From Rufibacter sediminis (GTDB lineage: Bacteria; Bacteroidota; Bacteroidia; Cytophagales; Hymenobacteraceae), in assembly GCF_014269285.1 (NCBI RefSeq), contig NZ_JACOAF010000001.1, positions 124,001 through 188,000 of the forward strand: a stretch of 64,000 nucleotides of DNA, given 5' to 3'. Numbering within the stretch: the first letter of the stretch is position 1; each line of letters starts with the position of its first letter. Shown here one piece after another: positions 33,383-42,190 of this stretch. Under the pieces are notes generated by a model. It searched no databases. It was given only the letters and a program-made list of their open reading frames with translations, and was not told where the DNA came from. The translations under genes and the position numbers were made by a program.

Positions 33383-33638
33383 TTTACAAACGTTAATTTA
33401 ATAGTAAATTTTTTAAAAAAGTTATTTCGTTAAATATCGTCTAAAAAAACACCTAAATCTAAGAAAACGGTCACATTCTAAAACCCTCCCCTGAAACCTG
33501 CCAATGCATCGGCTACAACTGGGTTCCATAAGCGGGGTCGCCGCCCCAAGATAGGGCACGTTCGGGTATTCGGAAAGTTTGTTGTACTTTCGCGCCCGTA
33601 GACTTAAGGCAAAGTCTTCTCATTAAGAAAGGTACATC
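33383..33638. other. AT-rich divergent region between nagB and hslV
   Basis: No gene. It holds A/T-rich tracts (33401-33450) and, at 33585-33592, TACTTTCG, a near-match to the -7 box and probably the hslV promoter. Confidence 0.45.
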
Positions 33639-34178
33639 ATGACGAAAATACGTTCTACCACCGTACTGGGAGTTTACCACAACGGGGAAGTGGCTTTGGG
33701 TGCCGATGGCCAGGCCACCATGGATAAATACATCGCGAAAAGCAATGTGAAGAAGATTCGCAAGTTGCAGGACGGGAAGATTGTGACGGGTTTTGCCGGT
33801 TCCACCGCCGATGCCTTCACCCTGCTGGAGCGTTTCGAGGAGAAACTCAACGCGTACGGCAACAACATGAAGCGCGCCGCCATTGAGTTGGCCAAAGACT
33901 GGCGTAAAGACCAGTACCTGCGCAAGCTGGAGGCCATGATGGTAGTAGCCAACAAGGAAGAGCTGTTGATCATCTCGGGTACCGGCGACGTGCTGGAACC
34001 AGATCACCAGATTGCCGCCATCGGCTCGGGCAGCACGTACGCTCAGTCCGCGGCGTTGGCCCTGAAAAAGCACGCGCCGCACCTGACCGCCGAGGAAATG
34101 GTTCGGGAATCATTGAACATCGCGGCCGATATCTGTATTTACACGAATCACAACCTGATCATCGAAAAACCGAACTAA
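33639..34178 (+). CDS. hslV: ATP-dependent protease subunit HslV
   Basis: Proteolytic ring of the HslUV (ClpYQ) protease. 179 residues. Processing after MTKIRS would expose TTVLGVYHNGEVALGADGQATM with the N-terminal catalytic threonine, as in proteasome beta subunits. IVTGFAGSTADAFTLLERFEEKL, AAIELAKDWR and the C-terminal SGSTYAQSAALALKKH are as in the family. AAGAAAGG 7 bp before the ATG is one of the few convincing ribosome-binding sites here. hslU, normally adjacent in many bacteria, is not in this window. Confidence 0.95.
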   Translation: MTKIRSTTVLGVYHNGEVALGADGQATMDKYIAKSNVKKIRKLQDGKIVTGFAGSTADAFTLLERFEEKLNAYGNNMKRAAIELAKDWRKDQYLRKLEAMMVVANKEELLIISGTGDVLEPDHQIAAIGSGSTYAQSAALALKKHAPHLTAEEMVRESLNIAADICIYTNHNLIIEKPN

Positions 34179-34281
34179 CCAGTTCCATTTCCTGTTTGCT
34201 CCATGGTTTCTTCCTTGTTTGGGAAAAACGGTGCAGAAACACTTAAACTAGTACGTAAAAACAATCAACTAATTGAACAGC

Positions 34282-35253
34282 ATGAAGGTAACGCAGTTCC
34301 TGAAAGATCATTACAAGCATTTCAACGCAGCCGCTCTCATTGATGCCGCTGAAGGTTATAAAACCCATTTGAACGAAGGTGGTAAGATGATGATCACCCT
34401 GGCCGGTGCCATGAGTACCGCCGAACTGGGAATTATTCTGGCTGAGATGATCCGGCAGGACAAAGTGCAGGCCATTACCTGTACCGGCGCCAACCTGGAA
34501 GAAGACATCTTCAACCTGGTGGCTCATGATTTCTATGAGCGCATTCCCAACTACCGTGACCTGACTCCGCAGGACGAGCAAGACCTGCTGGACCGTCACC
34601 TGAACCGCGTGACCGACACCTGTATTCCTGAGGAGGAAGCCATGCGCCGTCTGGAGCATACGGTTCTGAAATACTGGCAAAAAGCGGATCAGGCCGGCGA
34701 GGCGTACTTCCCGCACGAGTTCTTCTACCAGATTCTGAACTCCGGCGATTTGGAGCAGTATTACCAAATTGACCCTAAAAACAGCTGGATGCTGGAAGCG
34801 GCCAAGAAGAACCTGCCCATCTTTGTACCGGGTTGGGAAGATTCTACCCTGGGCAACATCTACACCGGCCACGTGATCACCGGCGACATCAAAAATGTGC
34901 ATACCATGCGTACCGGTATCCAGTACATGATGGAACTGGCCGAGTGGTACACCAACACCGCCAAAGAAGAGTCTACTATTGGCTTCTTCCAAATTGGCGG
35001 CGGTATTGCCGGTGACTTCCCAATCTGCGTGGTGCCTATGCTGCACCAGGACTTACAGCGCACCGGGGTTCCGTTGTGGGGGTATTTCGCGCAGATCTCT
35101 GATTCTACCACCAGCTACGGTTCTTATTCCGGCGCGGTGCCAAACGAGAAAATCACCTGGGGCAAATTGGGCATCAACACGCCTAAGTTCGTGATTGAGT
35201 CTGATGCCACCATTGTGGCTCCTCTGGTGTTCGCCATCGTGTTGGACATGTAA
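34282..35253 (+). CDS. Deoxyhypusine synthase family protein
   Basis: 323 residues from the ATG at 34282. MMITLAGAMSTAELGIILAEMIRQDKVQAITCTGANLEEDIFNLVAH is the NAD-binding part and AVPNEKITWGKLG carries the lysine that forms the enzyme-spermidine intermediate in deoxyhypusine synthase; QIGGGIAGDFPICVVPML is also typical. Bacteria have no eIF5A, and bacterial members of this family are reported as homospermidine-synthase-like or unknown. A role in polyamine metabolism is the default. EF-P (55686) is also in this window but not adjacent. It may be co-transcribed with hslV (103-bp gap). A clear terminator follows. Confidence 0.88.
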   Translation: MKVTQFLKDHYKHFNAAALIDAAEGYKTHLNEGGKMMITLAGAMSTAELGIILAEMIRQDKVQAITCTGANLEEDIFNLVAHDFYERIPNYRDLTPQDEQDLLDRHLNRVTDTCIPEEEAMRRLEHTVLKYWQKADQAGEAYFPHEFFYQILNSGDLEQYYQIDPKNSWMLEAAKKNLPIFVPGWEDSTLGNIYTGHVITGDIKNVHTMRTGIQYMMELAEWYTNTAKEESTIGFFQIGGGIAGDFPICVVPMLHQDLQRTGVPLWGYFAQISDSTTSYGSYSGAVPNEKITWGKLGINTPKFVIESDATIVAPLVFAIVLDM

Positions 35254-35278
35254 TCAGATCAAAATAGCTTATCCAGGA

Positions 35279-35308
35279 AAGGCGGGAGATTCTCCCGCCT
35301 TTTTTTAT
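35279..35308 (+). terminator. Terminator after the deoxyhypusine-synthase-like gene
   Basis: AAGGCGGGAGA / TCTCCCGCCTT stem followed by seven T. Confidence 0.93.
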
Positions 35309-35994
35309 GCCCTACCTGTATTACTATTCCAATAAAATTGATAACTTGTATCTAAAGCCGCTTTTCTCCAGCTGAATCAAACTAATTGGTACTCATGCTG
35401 ATACATCGCCTCACCCTTTCTGATGAAAATCTGCCCAACCAGCGGCTTTTTTATACCCTTGCTACGGGTTTTTCCCCACCAATCTGCTCAGACAACGCTT
35501 TTACTGCCAACACCAGCACCGCCGGTCTAACTTTAAACCAGCATGAAGCAGGTGAAAACCCGGCTTATCATTTTGCCTATACGGCTCCGGAGAAACAGCT
35601 ATCCGGGGCAGAGACTTGGTCCACGAATGCGGCTGATCTACAAGTTAAAAATCGGGGATATCATCCCATTATAGAGAACAGGCAGATGGCGGGAACAGGT
35701 GTTAAAGGCTTGGAACCGGAAAACGGCTCTCAACCTAGCGTACAGGTAGCTTCAGTTCAGGTTCCAAACCAGTGGCCTGCTTCCCTTTCCCGCTCCTCCA
35801 TCGCACCTAAAATTAGCCTGCTGCGGTTGGAGATTGGTACTTACCGCTGCATCGGGTTAATTCAGGAAAATGTAGAAATACGGCAATAAACAGGGCTTCA
35901 ACTATTTTTTCCTTTTCTGATAAAATTTTAAAACCTTCCTTGATTAATAGATCGTAAGTAACGGAGTAACAGAATTTTAAACACGGATAAAAAA
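35309..35994. other. Long intergenic region, possible degenerate coding remnant
   Basis: About 690 bp with one open frame (35395-35889) that I do not recognise. No palindrome-family copy, RNA or terminator was seen beyond the promoter-like AT-rich tract at 35900-35990. Confidence 0.45.
35395..35889 (+). CDS. Hypothetical ORF, doubtful
   Basis: From the ATG at 35395 the frame encodes about 164 residues (MLIHRLTLSDENLPNQRLFY onward). It has no signal peptide, hydrophobic pattern or familiar motif, and amino acid use is unlike its neighbours. It may be chance or a decayed gene. Confidence 0.2.
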   Translation: MLIHRLTLSDENLPNQRLFYTLATGFSPPICSDNAFTANTSTAGLTLNQHEAGENPAYHFAYTAPEKQLSGAETWSTNAADLQVKNRGYHPIIENRQMAGTGVKGLEPENGSQPSVQVASVQVPNQWPASLSRSSIAPKISLLRLEIGTYRCIGLIQENVEIRQ

Positions 35995-36588
35995 ATGAGA
36001 AAGCACTACTATCTGTCCACCATCTTACTCGTGATTTTAATGGCCGGCCTCAGCGGCTGCCTGGGCTTCGGACACCGCAAATTCGGTTCTGATTACAGCT
36101 ATGCGGGGGCGTTCCATAAGTATAAGACGTTTAACTTCATCACCCACGCCTCAGAAGAGGATAGTAGCACGCTCAAGAACTACGAGGTCCTGAAGAAATA
36201 CATCCGGGAGCGGCTGGAGATCCAGGGCTACGAGTACAGTGATAAAAAGCCAGATCTGTTGGTGAGTTACTACATTTATTACAATGACCTGAACATGAAA
36301 GGCTATGAGCAGGAAGAGTTTGACATCTGGCTGGTGAACAATGATGAACCCACCAAAGAGCACGAAGGCTACAAGCCCATCAAAATGTACATGAGCCAGG
36401 GCACCTTGCTGGTGACCCTGCTGGACCATAAAAAACAGAACGCCGTTTGGCAGGGCTATACCTCCGGGGTGCTCTCAGACCCGTCCACCGAGAGCACGGC
36501 CTACCTAAACCGAGCCGTCCGGACCATCTTTGACCAGTACCGCGTTTTCCGGAAAGGCTATCTGCGGGAGAACTCCTCGGCGAACTAG
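35995..36588 (+). CDS. DUF4136-like lipoprotein
   Basis: 197 residues. The signal ends in lipobox GLSGC (Cys22). The mature part follows the DUF4136 pattern: SDYSYAGAFHKYKTFNFITH, a helix with IRERLEIQGYEYSDKKPDLLVSYYIYY, and KKQNAVWQGYTSGVLSDPSTESTAYLNRAVRTIFDQY, where the aspartate/tyrosine strand and the final helix are diagnostic. The family is widespread in Bacteroidetes and Proteobacteria and has no established biochemical role. It should sit in a membrane facing the periplasm. Confidence 0.82.
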   Translation: MRKHYYLSTILLVILMAGLSGCLGFGHRKFGSDYSYAGAFHKYKTFNFITHASEEDSSTLKNYEVLKKYIRERLEIQGYEYSDKKPDLLVSYYIYYNDLNMKGYEQEEFDIWLVNNDEPTKEHEGYKPIKMYMSQGTLLVTLLDHKKQNAVWQGYTSGVLSDPSTESTAYLNRAVRTIFDQYRVFRKGYLRENSSAN

Positions 36589-36620
36589 TCTTGCCGGTCT
36601 AGCAAGAACACTAATTAACC

Positions 36621-36666
36621 ATCGGGTTTCGGGGCTGATTTTCTAAAATCAGCCCCGAAACCCGAT
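36621..36666. repeat. Perfect palindrome (22-bp arms), best copy of the 36-nt family
   Basis: Arms 36621-36642 and 36645-36666 are exact complements around CT. The family unit is 36626-36661; the outer ATCGG extends it. A second copy follows directly. Confidence 0.95.
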
Positions 36667-36669
36667 TCT

Positions 36670-36705
36670 GTTTTAAGGCTACTTTCCCAAAAACGGCCCT
36701 AAAAC
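36670..36705. repeat. 36-nt palindromic repeat, tandem second copy
   Basis: GTTTTAAGGCTACTTTCC / CAAAAACGGCCCTAAAAC, separated from the previous copy by three bases. Confidence 0.85.
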
Positions 36706-36775
36706 ACATTTGCTTTGGGTAGGTGTACGGTTACCGGCTATTCTGTACATTTACAAAAAAGCGATTCTAAAATCC

Positions 36776-38209
36776 ATGTCCCGCACTCCTTATCCCCTGG
36801 AACCCACCGCCTCTGAGCGCGTGGCGGTACAACAGGCTGTTGAAAGTTATATTCAGAATTTCCTGACCCAATTGCCCGCGCTGCCCGCGTATGTGGACAC
36901 CCCAGAGAAAGGGGCCGGTCTACTGGAAAGCCCCCTGGAAGAAAATCCCATCTCCATTGAACACGCACTGGGCTTACTCAAATCTGAGGTAGACGTACCG
37001 GGCATCAACTCGGCCTCGGGCGGGCACCTGGGGTATATTCCGGGCGGAGGCCTGTATTACGAGGGTTTGGGCGACTACCTGGCGGCGGTCACCAACAAAT
37101 ACGCCGGAATTTTTTACTCGGCCCCGGGGGCGGTGCGCATGGAAAACCTGCTGCTCCGCTGGATGGCCAGCTTGATAGACTTCCCGGCCGATGCCGCCGG
37201 AAACCTGACCTCGGGCGGCAGCATCGCCAGTCTGATCGCTTTGGCAACGGCCCGAGACGCGCAGAAAATAACTTCCCGGATGATTCCGGATGCCGTTGTG
37301 TACCTGACCGCGCACGCCCATCACTGCTTAGACAAGGCGCTGCGCATTGCCGGGCTGGGAGAATGCCCGGTGCGGTACATTCCAATGGATGCCCGCTATC
37401 GCATGCAACCCGAGGCGCTGGAACAGGCAATTCTGGAGGACAAAGCCGCCGGACTTACCCCCTGGCTCATCATCGCCTCGGCCGGTACCACGGACGTGGG
37501 CGCCGTTGATCCGCTCAGCGCTATCGGCCAAATCGCTAGGCAACACCAGCTCTGGTATCATGTGGATGCGGCGTACGGAGGCTTCTTCGCCCTGGCTCCT
37601 TCGGGCAAACCTAAGCTGGAGGGGATTGCCCTCGCAGACTCCGTGGTGATGGACCCGCACAAAGGCTTGTTTATTCCGTACGGTTCCGGCGCGGTACTCA
37701 TCAAAAACCGTAAGCAGACCGCCGAGACGCACCATTACCTGGCCAATTACATGCAGGACGCCCTCTCCGCCACCGAAGAAGCCTCGCCCGCTGATCTTTC
37801 CCCCGAACTCAGCAAACACTTCAGGGGTCTCCGGTTGTGGCTGCCACTGAAATTACACGGCGTAGGCGCTTTCCGTGGTGCGCTGGAGGAGAAACTGGAT
37901 TTGGCTAAATACGCTTATGCGCAGCTACAGCAGATGGCTGGCGTGGAGGTTCCCGTTGAACCAGAGCTATCGCTGGTGATTTTCCGTTTTGTGCCCACCA
38001 CCGGCGAAGAGGCGAATGCCTTTAACCAGAAGCTGATCAAAGCGGTGCAGCAAGACGGACGGGTATTTCTGTCCTCTACCCTGCTGGACGGGAATTTCAT
38101 GTTGCGCCTGGCCATCCTTTCGTTCAGAACCCACCAGGAGACCATTGATCTGGCCCTGCAGATTCTGCGGGAAAAGGCAACTGAAATAGAACAGGACTAC
38201 CGGAGCTAA
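36776..38209 (+). CDS. PLP-dependent amino acid decarboxylase (group II, aromatic-L-amino-acid type)
   Basis: 477 residues from the ATG at 36776. The fold-type I decarboxylase marks are SASGGHLGYIPGGGLYYEGLGDYLAAVTNKYAG near the start, LTSGGSIASLIALATARD, VYLTAHAHHCLDKALRIAG, the cofactor aspartate in WYHVDAAYGGFFAL and the PLP lysine in DSVVMDPHKGLFIPYGSGAVL. The family contains tyrosine, tryptophan and DOPA decarboxylases; the C-terminal segment that sets the substrate is not diagnostic by eye. The cytoplasmic product would be a biogenic amine. It converges with the phosphoesterase gene. Confidence 0.9.
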   Translation: MSRTPYPLEPTASERVAVQQAVESYIQNFLTQLPALPAYVDTPEKGAGLLESPLEENPISIEHALGLLKSEVDVPGINSASGGHLGYIPGGGLYYEGLGDYLAAVTNKYAGIFYSAPGAVRMENLLLRWMASLIDFPADAAGNLTSGGSIASLIALATARDAQKITSRMIPDAVVYLTAHAHHCLDKALRIAGLGECPVRYIPMDARYRMQPEALEQAILEDKAAGLTPWLIIASAGTTDVGAVDPLSAIGQIARQHQLWYHVDAAYGGFFALAPSGKPKLEGIALADSVVMDPHKGLFIPYGSGAVLIKNRKQTAETHHYLANYMQDALSATEEASPADLSPELSKHFRGLRLWLPLKLHGVGAFRGALEEKLDLAKYAYAQLQQMAGVEVPVEPELSLVIFRFVPTTGEEANAFNQKLIKAVQQDGRVFLSSTLLDGNFMLRLAILSFRTHQETIDLALQILREKATEIEQDYRS

Positions 38210-38241
38210 GCCGACACCTGCTCTTAAACGAGGTGAAAAGG

Positions 38242-38820
38242 CTATTTACCGGAGGTGGTGAGTTTGATGGTGTCTTTCGTCTCCACGCCTACCAACGGGA
38301 ACTCTCCGTTTTTCAGGAACAGATCACCGTTTTTCGTCAGCAAGGTCAGGTTGTCCAGCTCAATTTTCCAGTGGTAATTGCTTCGGTTGAGGTATAAGAC
38401 GGCCTGGGAAACAATTTCGGGGGTGGTGTCACCCAAGGCCAGGGAAAGGTGCGGCACCCACACCTCGGGGTGGTAGTAGGCGCTAATCTCCTGGCTGATG
38501 AGGCAAACCGCTTTGTGCAGCTGCCGGTGGAATTGGTTTACTTTAGAAGTTCGGAGGATGGGAATGTACAGGACGGGCTTCTCGCCCGGGAAAATGCCCA
38601 GTCCGTTGGTGGTGATCCTGAACCGGCAGCAAATTCCCGCCGCGTGGCCTAAGGTTCTCTGCAGATTGGGCAGGCTCCCGTCGTTCACCGTCAGCCAGGT
38701 GATGTGCGGAAACGGCGTTTTCTGCACTTCCTTCAGCCCAAATTCGCGCTCCAAGCCGTAAATCAGCTGGTTCATCCTATCAGAATGTTCGTCATCGAGC
38801 AAAGAAACAATAGCTACCAT
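38242..38820 (-). CDS. 2H phosphoesterase (2'-5' RNA ligase family)
   Basis: 192 residues with the two HxT/S motifs of the 2H superfamily: TPFPHITWLTV (about residue 38-42) and WVPHLSLALG (about 120). Members open 2',3'-cyclic phosphates or hydrolyse ADP-ribose cyclic phosphates. The natural substrate is unknown here. It is predicted cytoplasmic with no signal. The neighbouring genes give no help. Confidence 0.8.
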   Translation of the reverse strand: MVAIVSLLDDEHSDRMNQLIYGLEREFGLKEVQKTPFPHITWLTVNDGSLPNLQRTLGHAAGICCRFRITTNGLGIFPGEKPVLYIPILRTSKVNQFHRQLHKAVCLISQEISAYYHPEVWVPHLSLALGDTTPEIVSQAVLYLNRSNYHWKIELDNLTLLTKNGDLFLKNGEFPLVGVETKDTIKLTTSGK

Positions 38821-38836
38821 AGCGTATCAGATAAGC

Positions 38837-38866
38837 GTTTTAGGGCTGGTTCTCCAAAATAACGTG
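38837..38866. repeat. Palindromic repeat, truncated copy
   Basis: Good left half GTTTTAGGGCTGGTTCTCC; the right half is decayed. Confidence 0.45.
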
Positions 38867-39035
38867 ATAAACAGGCAAACGTTGAGTTATACGCTTTAAT
38901 ATTCCACCGGAAGGCAACACGCTGAGAAACAGCTCAAATGAAAACAGTTGAAGCAAGTAGATGTTTCAAGTTCTGTTTCAGAGCTTGTGCTCATGTTTAG
39001 AAAGCTCACAGGCGTCGCAACAAACCTGTACTTTA

Positions 39036-40187
39036 TCACTTCTTTAGAAGGTTTAGAACTCCCATTTTAGAAAGGCCAGATACAAGGCTATCGGCAATTT
39101 CGGAGTGAAAAGCAGCAGTGTAGTGCACTTTATCCACGTACCGGTTGGCCGAACGGCTTTGTTGGATATCCGCTAGCCAGAGAGAATTAAATTGATCTGC
39201 GCTCTTTTTCCATTCCTGAGACATTTGGCCATACCCGCAACCCGGATAACAATCCTTTGCCTCCTGAGCCGTTAAAAAGTAAACATCTTTGGGGGTGTAG
39301 TTGAAACAGGAAATAGGTTGCCAGACAAACACGCTAGGGATAGCAGCTTGTTTGGCGACAGCCTCAATCATTTTGCGGTTCTGCCAGTAGCGTTGATGAA
39401 CCACCTGTATAGAATCTGCGTGGCAGCTGTACTTTGGTTCCGGCAGTTCAGGAGAAATACCCAACAAACGGTAGCGTAGAGAGCGGGCCAATCGGCTAAT
39501 GGATAATCCTTGAAACCAATATTGAAACAAGGTGCCGGGTTTCTGGTCAAACAGCGCTTGCGTCTGCTCTACAAACTCCGGTTCTGGCTGGGCATATTCA
39601 TTCAGGCCATCCACAAAAACCACTACATCTGGCCGAGCCCCTTCCAGCAGTAATTTCTCAAAAAGCGCCCGTTCCTGCACGGAATAGTAAAAGCCCCGAC
39701 CAAAATTATAGCAGCGTATTTTTGGGTCTATTTTTTGGAAAGCACGCTGTAAATGCGAGGGCAACGTTTCTGAGTCTGCCACTCCGTAGCCAAAGGTGGT
39801 GGATCCGCCAAACACAAAAACATTGACAAACTGGGAATCCAGAGGCCAAGGCCCTTGCTCCCAACCCATCCTGAAGCCAGCTGGGTGCACATTCAGGTAC
39901 TTACCCTGGAAGGCGGCTTCCTTGAAACCGGTAAAGCTTTCGTATTGTTGTTTTCGGGTCCAGGTTTCGGTAAGCAGCACGTCCTGCTCCTGATCTGAAT
40001 AGGAAGGATACACCGATCGCAAGGCTTCTCTGCCGTACTTCTGCACAATAGGATTCGTCTTCTTAAGCTCCTCATCTTTGTAGAAATAAAACAGGGAGAG
40101 TAACATGTTGAGCAACAAGACCAACATCAACAGGGTAAAAACCTGCACTGCCACGAATTGATACCCAGACGCCCATTTCTTGTACAT
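39036..40187 (-). CDS. Membrane-anchored SGNH/GDSL-like hydrolase
   Basis: 383 residues. A membrane span near the N-terminus (VAVQVFTLLMLVLLLNMLLSLFYFY, about 12-37) anchors a periplasmic domain. Block I reads VFVFGGSTTFGYGVADS (the GDSL-like Ser in GGST), block II CYNFGRGFYYSVQER, block III DVVVFVDGLNEYAQ, and the catalytic Asp-His are in DKVHYTAAFHSEIADSL near the end. Such enzymes remove or add acyl groups on cell-envelope sugars. It diverges from the carbamoyltransferase operon (50-bp gap), which fits a polysaccharide or lipid-tailoring role. Confidence 0.82.
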   Translation of the reverse strand: MYKKWASGYQFVAVQVFTLLMLVLLLNMLLSLFYFYKDEELKKTNPIVQKYGREALRSVYPSYSDQEQDVLLTETWTRKQQYESFTGFKEAAFQGKYLNVHPAGFRMGWEQGPWPLDSQFVNVFVFGGSTTFGYGVADSETLPSHLQRAFQKIDPKIRCYNFGRGFYYSVQERALFEKLLLEGARPDVVVFVDGLNEYAQPEPEFVEQTQALFDQKPGTLFQYWFQGLSISRLARSLRYRLLGISPELPEPKYSCHADSIQVVHQRYWQNRKMIEAVAKQAAIPSVFVWQPISCFNYTPKDVYFLTAQEAKDCYPGCGYGQMSQEWKKSADQFNSLWLADIQQSRSANRYVDKVHYTAAFHSEIADSLVSGLSKMGVLNLLKK

Positions 40188-40237
40188 AAGTCCTATCTTT
40201 CAGGGGGCAATTTGAGAAAATTCAGAGTTTTTTAATA

Positions 40238-42040
40238 ATGAGTGAATTCGTTCTGGGCATATCGGCCTATTATCATGATGCGGCCGCCTGTCTGGTGGGG
40301 AAAGGGAAAATTTGGGCGGCGGCACAGGAAGAGCGTTTTACCCGGAAAAAATTTGACGAGTCATTTCCTGAGCAGGCCATCCGATATTGCCTCTCTGAAG
40401 CCGGGATCACGCTGTCAGAGGTGAAGGCGGTAGTGTTCTATGACAAGCCTTTATTGAAGTTTGAACGGTTGCTGGAAACTTATTATCAAAATGCCCCCGC
40501 GGGATTTTCCTCGTTCCAGGCTTCCATGCCCATCTGGTTGAAGGACAAGCTTTTTCTAAAAACCACCTTGCAGAAAGCGTTCAAAGAAATGGACCCCGAG
40601 GCAGCCCCTCCGCTTTATTTCTCAGAGCACCATCTTTCCCACGCCGCCAGTACCTTCTATGCCTCAGCCTTTGAAGAGGCAGCCGTCTTAACCATTGACG
40701 GAGTGGGCGAATGGGCCACGGCGGGTATATACCATGGCCGGGGAACCCAGCTGAAATCAGTGGTTGAAATGAAATTCCCAGACTCTGTGGGCCTGCTGTA
40801 CACTTCTTTCACCTATTTCCTGGGCTTCCGGGTCAATAGCGGGGAATACAAACTGATGGGCCTGGCACCTTACGGCCGGCCTGAACAGGCCCAAAAGCTC
40901 ACGAAGAAACTAGAAAAAGAACTGGTCATATTGTACGACGATGGGTCTCTTACTTTACATCAACCTTATTTCCAATATGCCACTGGCTTACGGATGATCC
41001 ATGAAAAGAAATGGGAGCAACTATGGGGATTTCCAGTGCGCTCCTCTTCCGAGCCTTTGAATCAAAACCACGCTGACCTGGCCCTGGCCATTCAACTGTT
41101 CACCGAGGAGGTAGTACTACGCATGGCGAAAACCGCTAAAAAGCTTACCGGAAGCAAAAACCTTTGCCTGGCTGGTGGAGTGGCTCTGAACTGCGTAGCC
41201 ACGGGTAAACTGGAAAACTGCGGCATTTTTGAAAAGATCTACACCCAACCTGCCAGCGGTGATGCAGGAGGAGCCTTAGGTGCAGCCTTGGCATTTAGCC
41301 ATCTTTATTTGAATCATCCCCGCCTGAAGAACAATGGTTATGACGCCCTGCAGGGCTCTTACCTGGGTCCATCCTTTTCAGAAAAGGAGATCGAAAATGC
41401 CCTTCTCCAAAGTAGCTTTCAGTTCAACTATATCGCTGACTTAGATCAATTAGTGGACCATACCGCTTCTCAATTAGCAGAAGGAAAAATAGTGGGCTGG
41501 TTCCAGGGCCGCATGGAGTGGGGACCGCGGGCTCTGGGGAACAGAAGCATTCTAGCTGATCCCCGCAGCTCCAAAATGCAATCTATCCTGAACCTCAAAA
41601 CCAAGCACCGCGAGGATTTCCGGCCCTTTGCCCCAGCTATTCCTTTAGAGTACAAGGCTGCTTATTTCGAGAATGCGTCGCCTTCGCCTTACATGACCAC
41701 CACCACGCTCCTTAGAGCAGAACACCGCCTTCCTGTAGCGGAGCATTTTGCCCAAGCTGACATAAACACAAAACTCCAGACCCCCAAAAGCAACTTACCC
41801 GCCATCACCCATTCAGACTTCTCTGCCCGGGTACAAACCGTTACCCCAGATACCAATGAGCGTTTCTGGAAACTCCTGCAAGCCTTCGGAAAGAAAACCG
41901 GAACCCCTGTGCTGGTCAACACCAGTTTCAACGTCAACGAAGAACCCATTGTCGCCACTCCCGCAGATGCCCTCAGATGTTTTAAGAGCACTGAGATAGA
42001 TATGCTGGTATTAGGTAACTTTGTGGTCAGTAAACCTTGA
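40238..42040 (+). CDS. Carbamoyltransferase (NodU/TobZ/CmcH family)
   Basis: 600 residues. The N-terminal YrdC-unlike, Kae1-type ASKHA domain has the start VLGISAYYHDAAACLV, the HHLSHAASTFYASAF metal-binding histidines (about 130-145), DGVGEWATAG, and SGEYKLMGLAPYG; the C-terminal domain shows GWFQGRMEWGPRALGNRSILADPR and the end VNTSFNVNEEPIVATPADALR. The family carbamoylates sugars or antibiotic alcohols using carbamoyl phosphate and ATP. Small DUF5989 and SxtJ genes follow at 5 and 1 bp, which marks the conserved cassette. The acceptor is unknown, probably a cell-surface glycan. Confidence 0.93.
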   Translation: MSEFVLGISAYYHDAAACLVGKGKIWAAAQEERFTRKKFDESFPEQAIRYCLSEAGITLSEVKAVVFYDKPLLKFERLLETYYQNAPAGFSSFQASMPIWLKDKLFLKTTLQKAFKEMDPEAAPPLYFSEHHLSHAASTFYASAFEEAAVLTIDGVGEWATAGIYHGRGTQLKSVVEMKFPDSVGLLYTSFTYFLGFRVNSGEYKLMGLAPYGRPEQAQKLTKKLEKELVILYDDGSLTLHQPYFQYATGLRMIHEKKWEQLWGFPVRSSSEPLNQNHADLALAIQLFTEEVVLRMAKTAKKLTGSKNLCLAGGVALNCVATGKLENCGIFEKIYTQPASGDAGGALGAALAFSHLYLNHPRLKNNGYDALQGSYLGPSFSEKEIENALLQSSFQFNYIADLDQLVDHTASQLAEGKIVGWFQGRMEWGPRALGNRSILADPRSSKMQSILNLKTKHREDFRPFAPAIPLEYKAAYFENASPSPYMTTTTLLRAEHRLPVAEHFAQADINTKLQTPKSNLPAITHSDFSARVQTVTPDTNERFWKLLQAFGKKTGTPVLVNTSFNVNEEPIVATPADALRCFKSTEIDMLVLGNFVVSKP

Positions 42041-42045
42041 ACGAC

Positions 42046-42189
42046 ATGGATTCCTTGAAAGAGCTTTGGCGGTACATGCTCACCCGAAAGAAATGGTGGC
42101 TCACCCCTATTTTGTTTTTACTTCTACTTTTGGGCTTATTGGTGGTGGCCGGCGGACCAGCTGCGTCCTTCATTTACGCTCTTTTTTAA
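42046..42189 (+). CDS. DUF5989 small membrane protein (47 residues)
   Basis: A short gene between the carbamoyltransferase and SxtJ genes: MDSLKELWRYMLTRKKWWLT then a long hydrophobic helix (PILFLLLLLGLLVVA) and a short tail ending FIYALF. The pattern L-K-E-L-W...R-K-K-x-W-x-L-x-P followed by one helix and a F-I-Y-x-L-F end is that of DUF5989 proteins. It starts 5 bp after the carbamoyltransferase stop and ends 1 bp before the next start. Its role is unknown; it is probably part of a membrane complex with SxtJ. Confidence 0.85.
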   Translation: MDSLKELWRYMLTRKKWWLTPILFLLLLLGLLVVAGGPAASFIYALF

Positions 42190-42190
42190 A

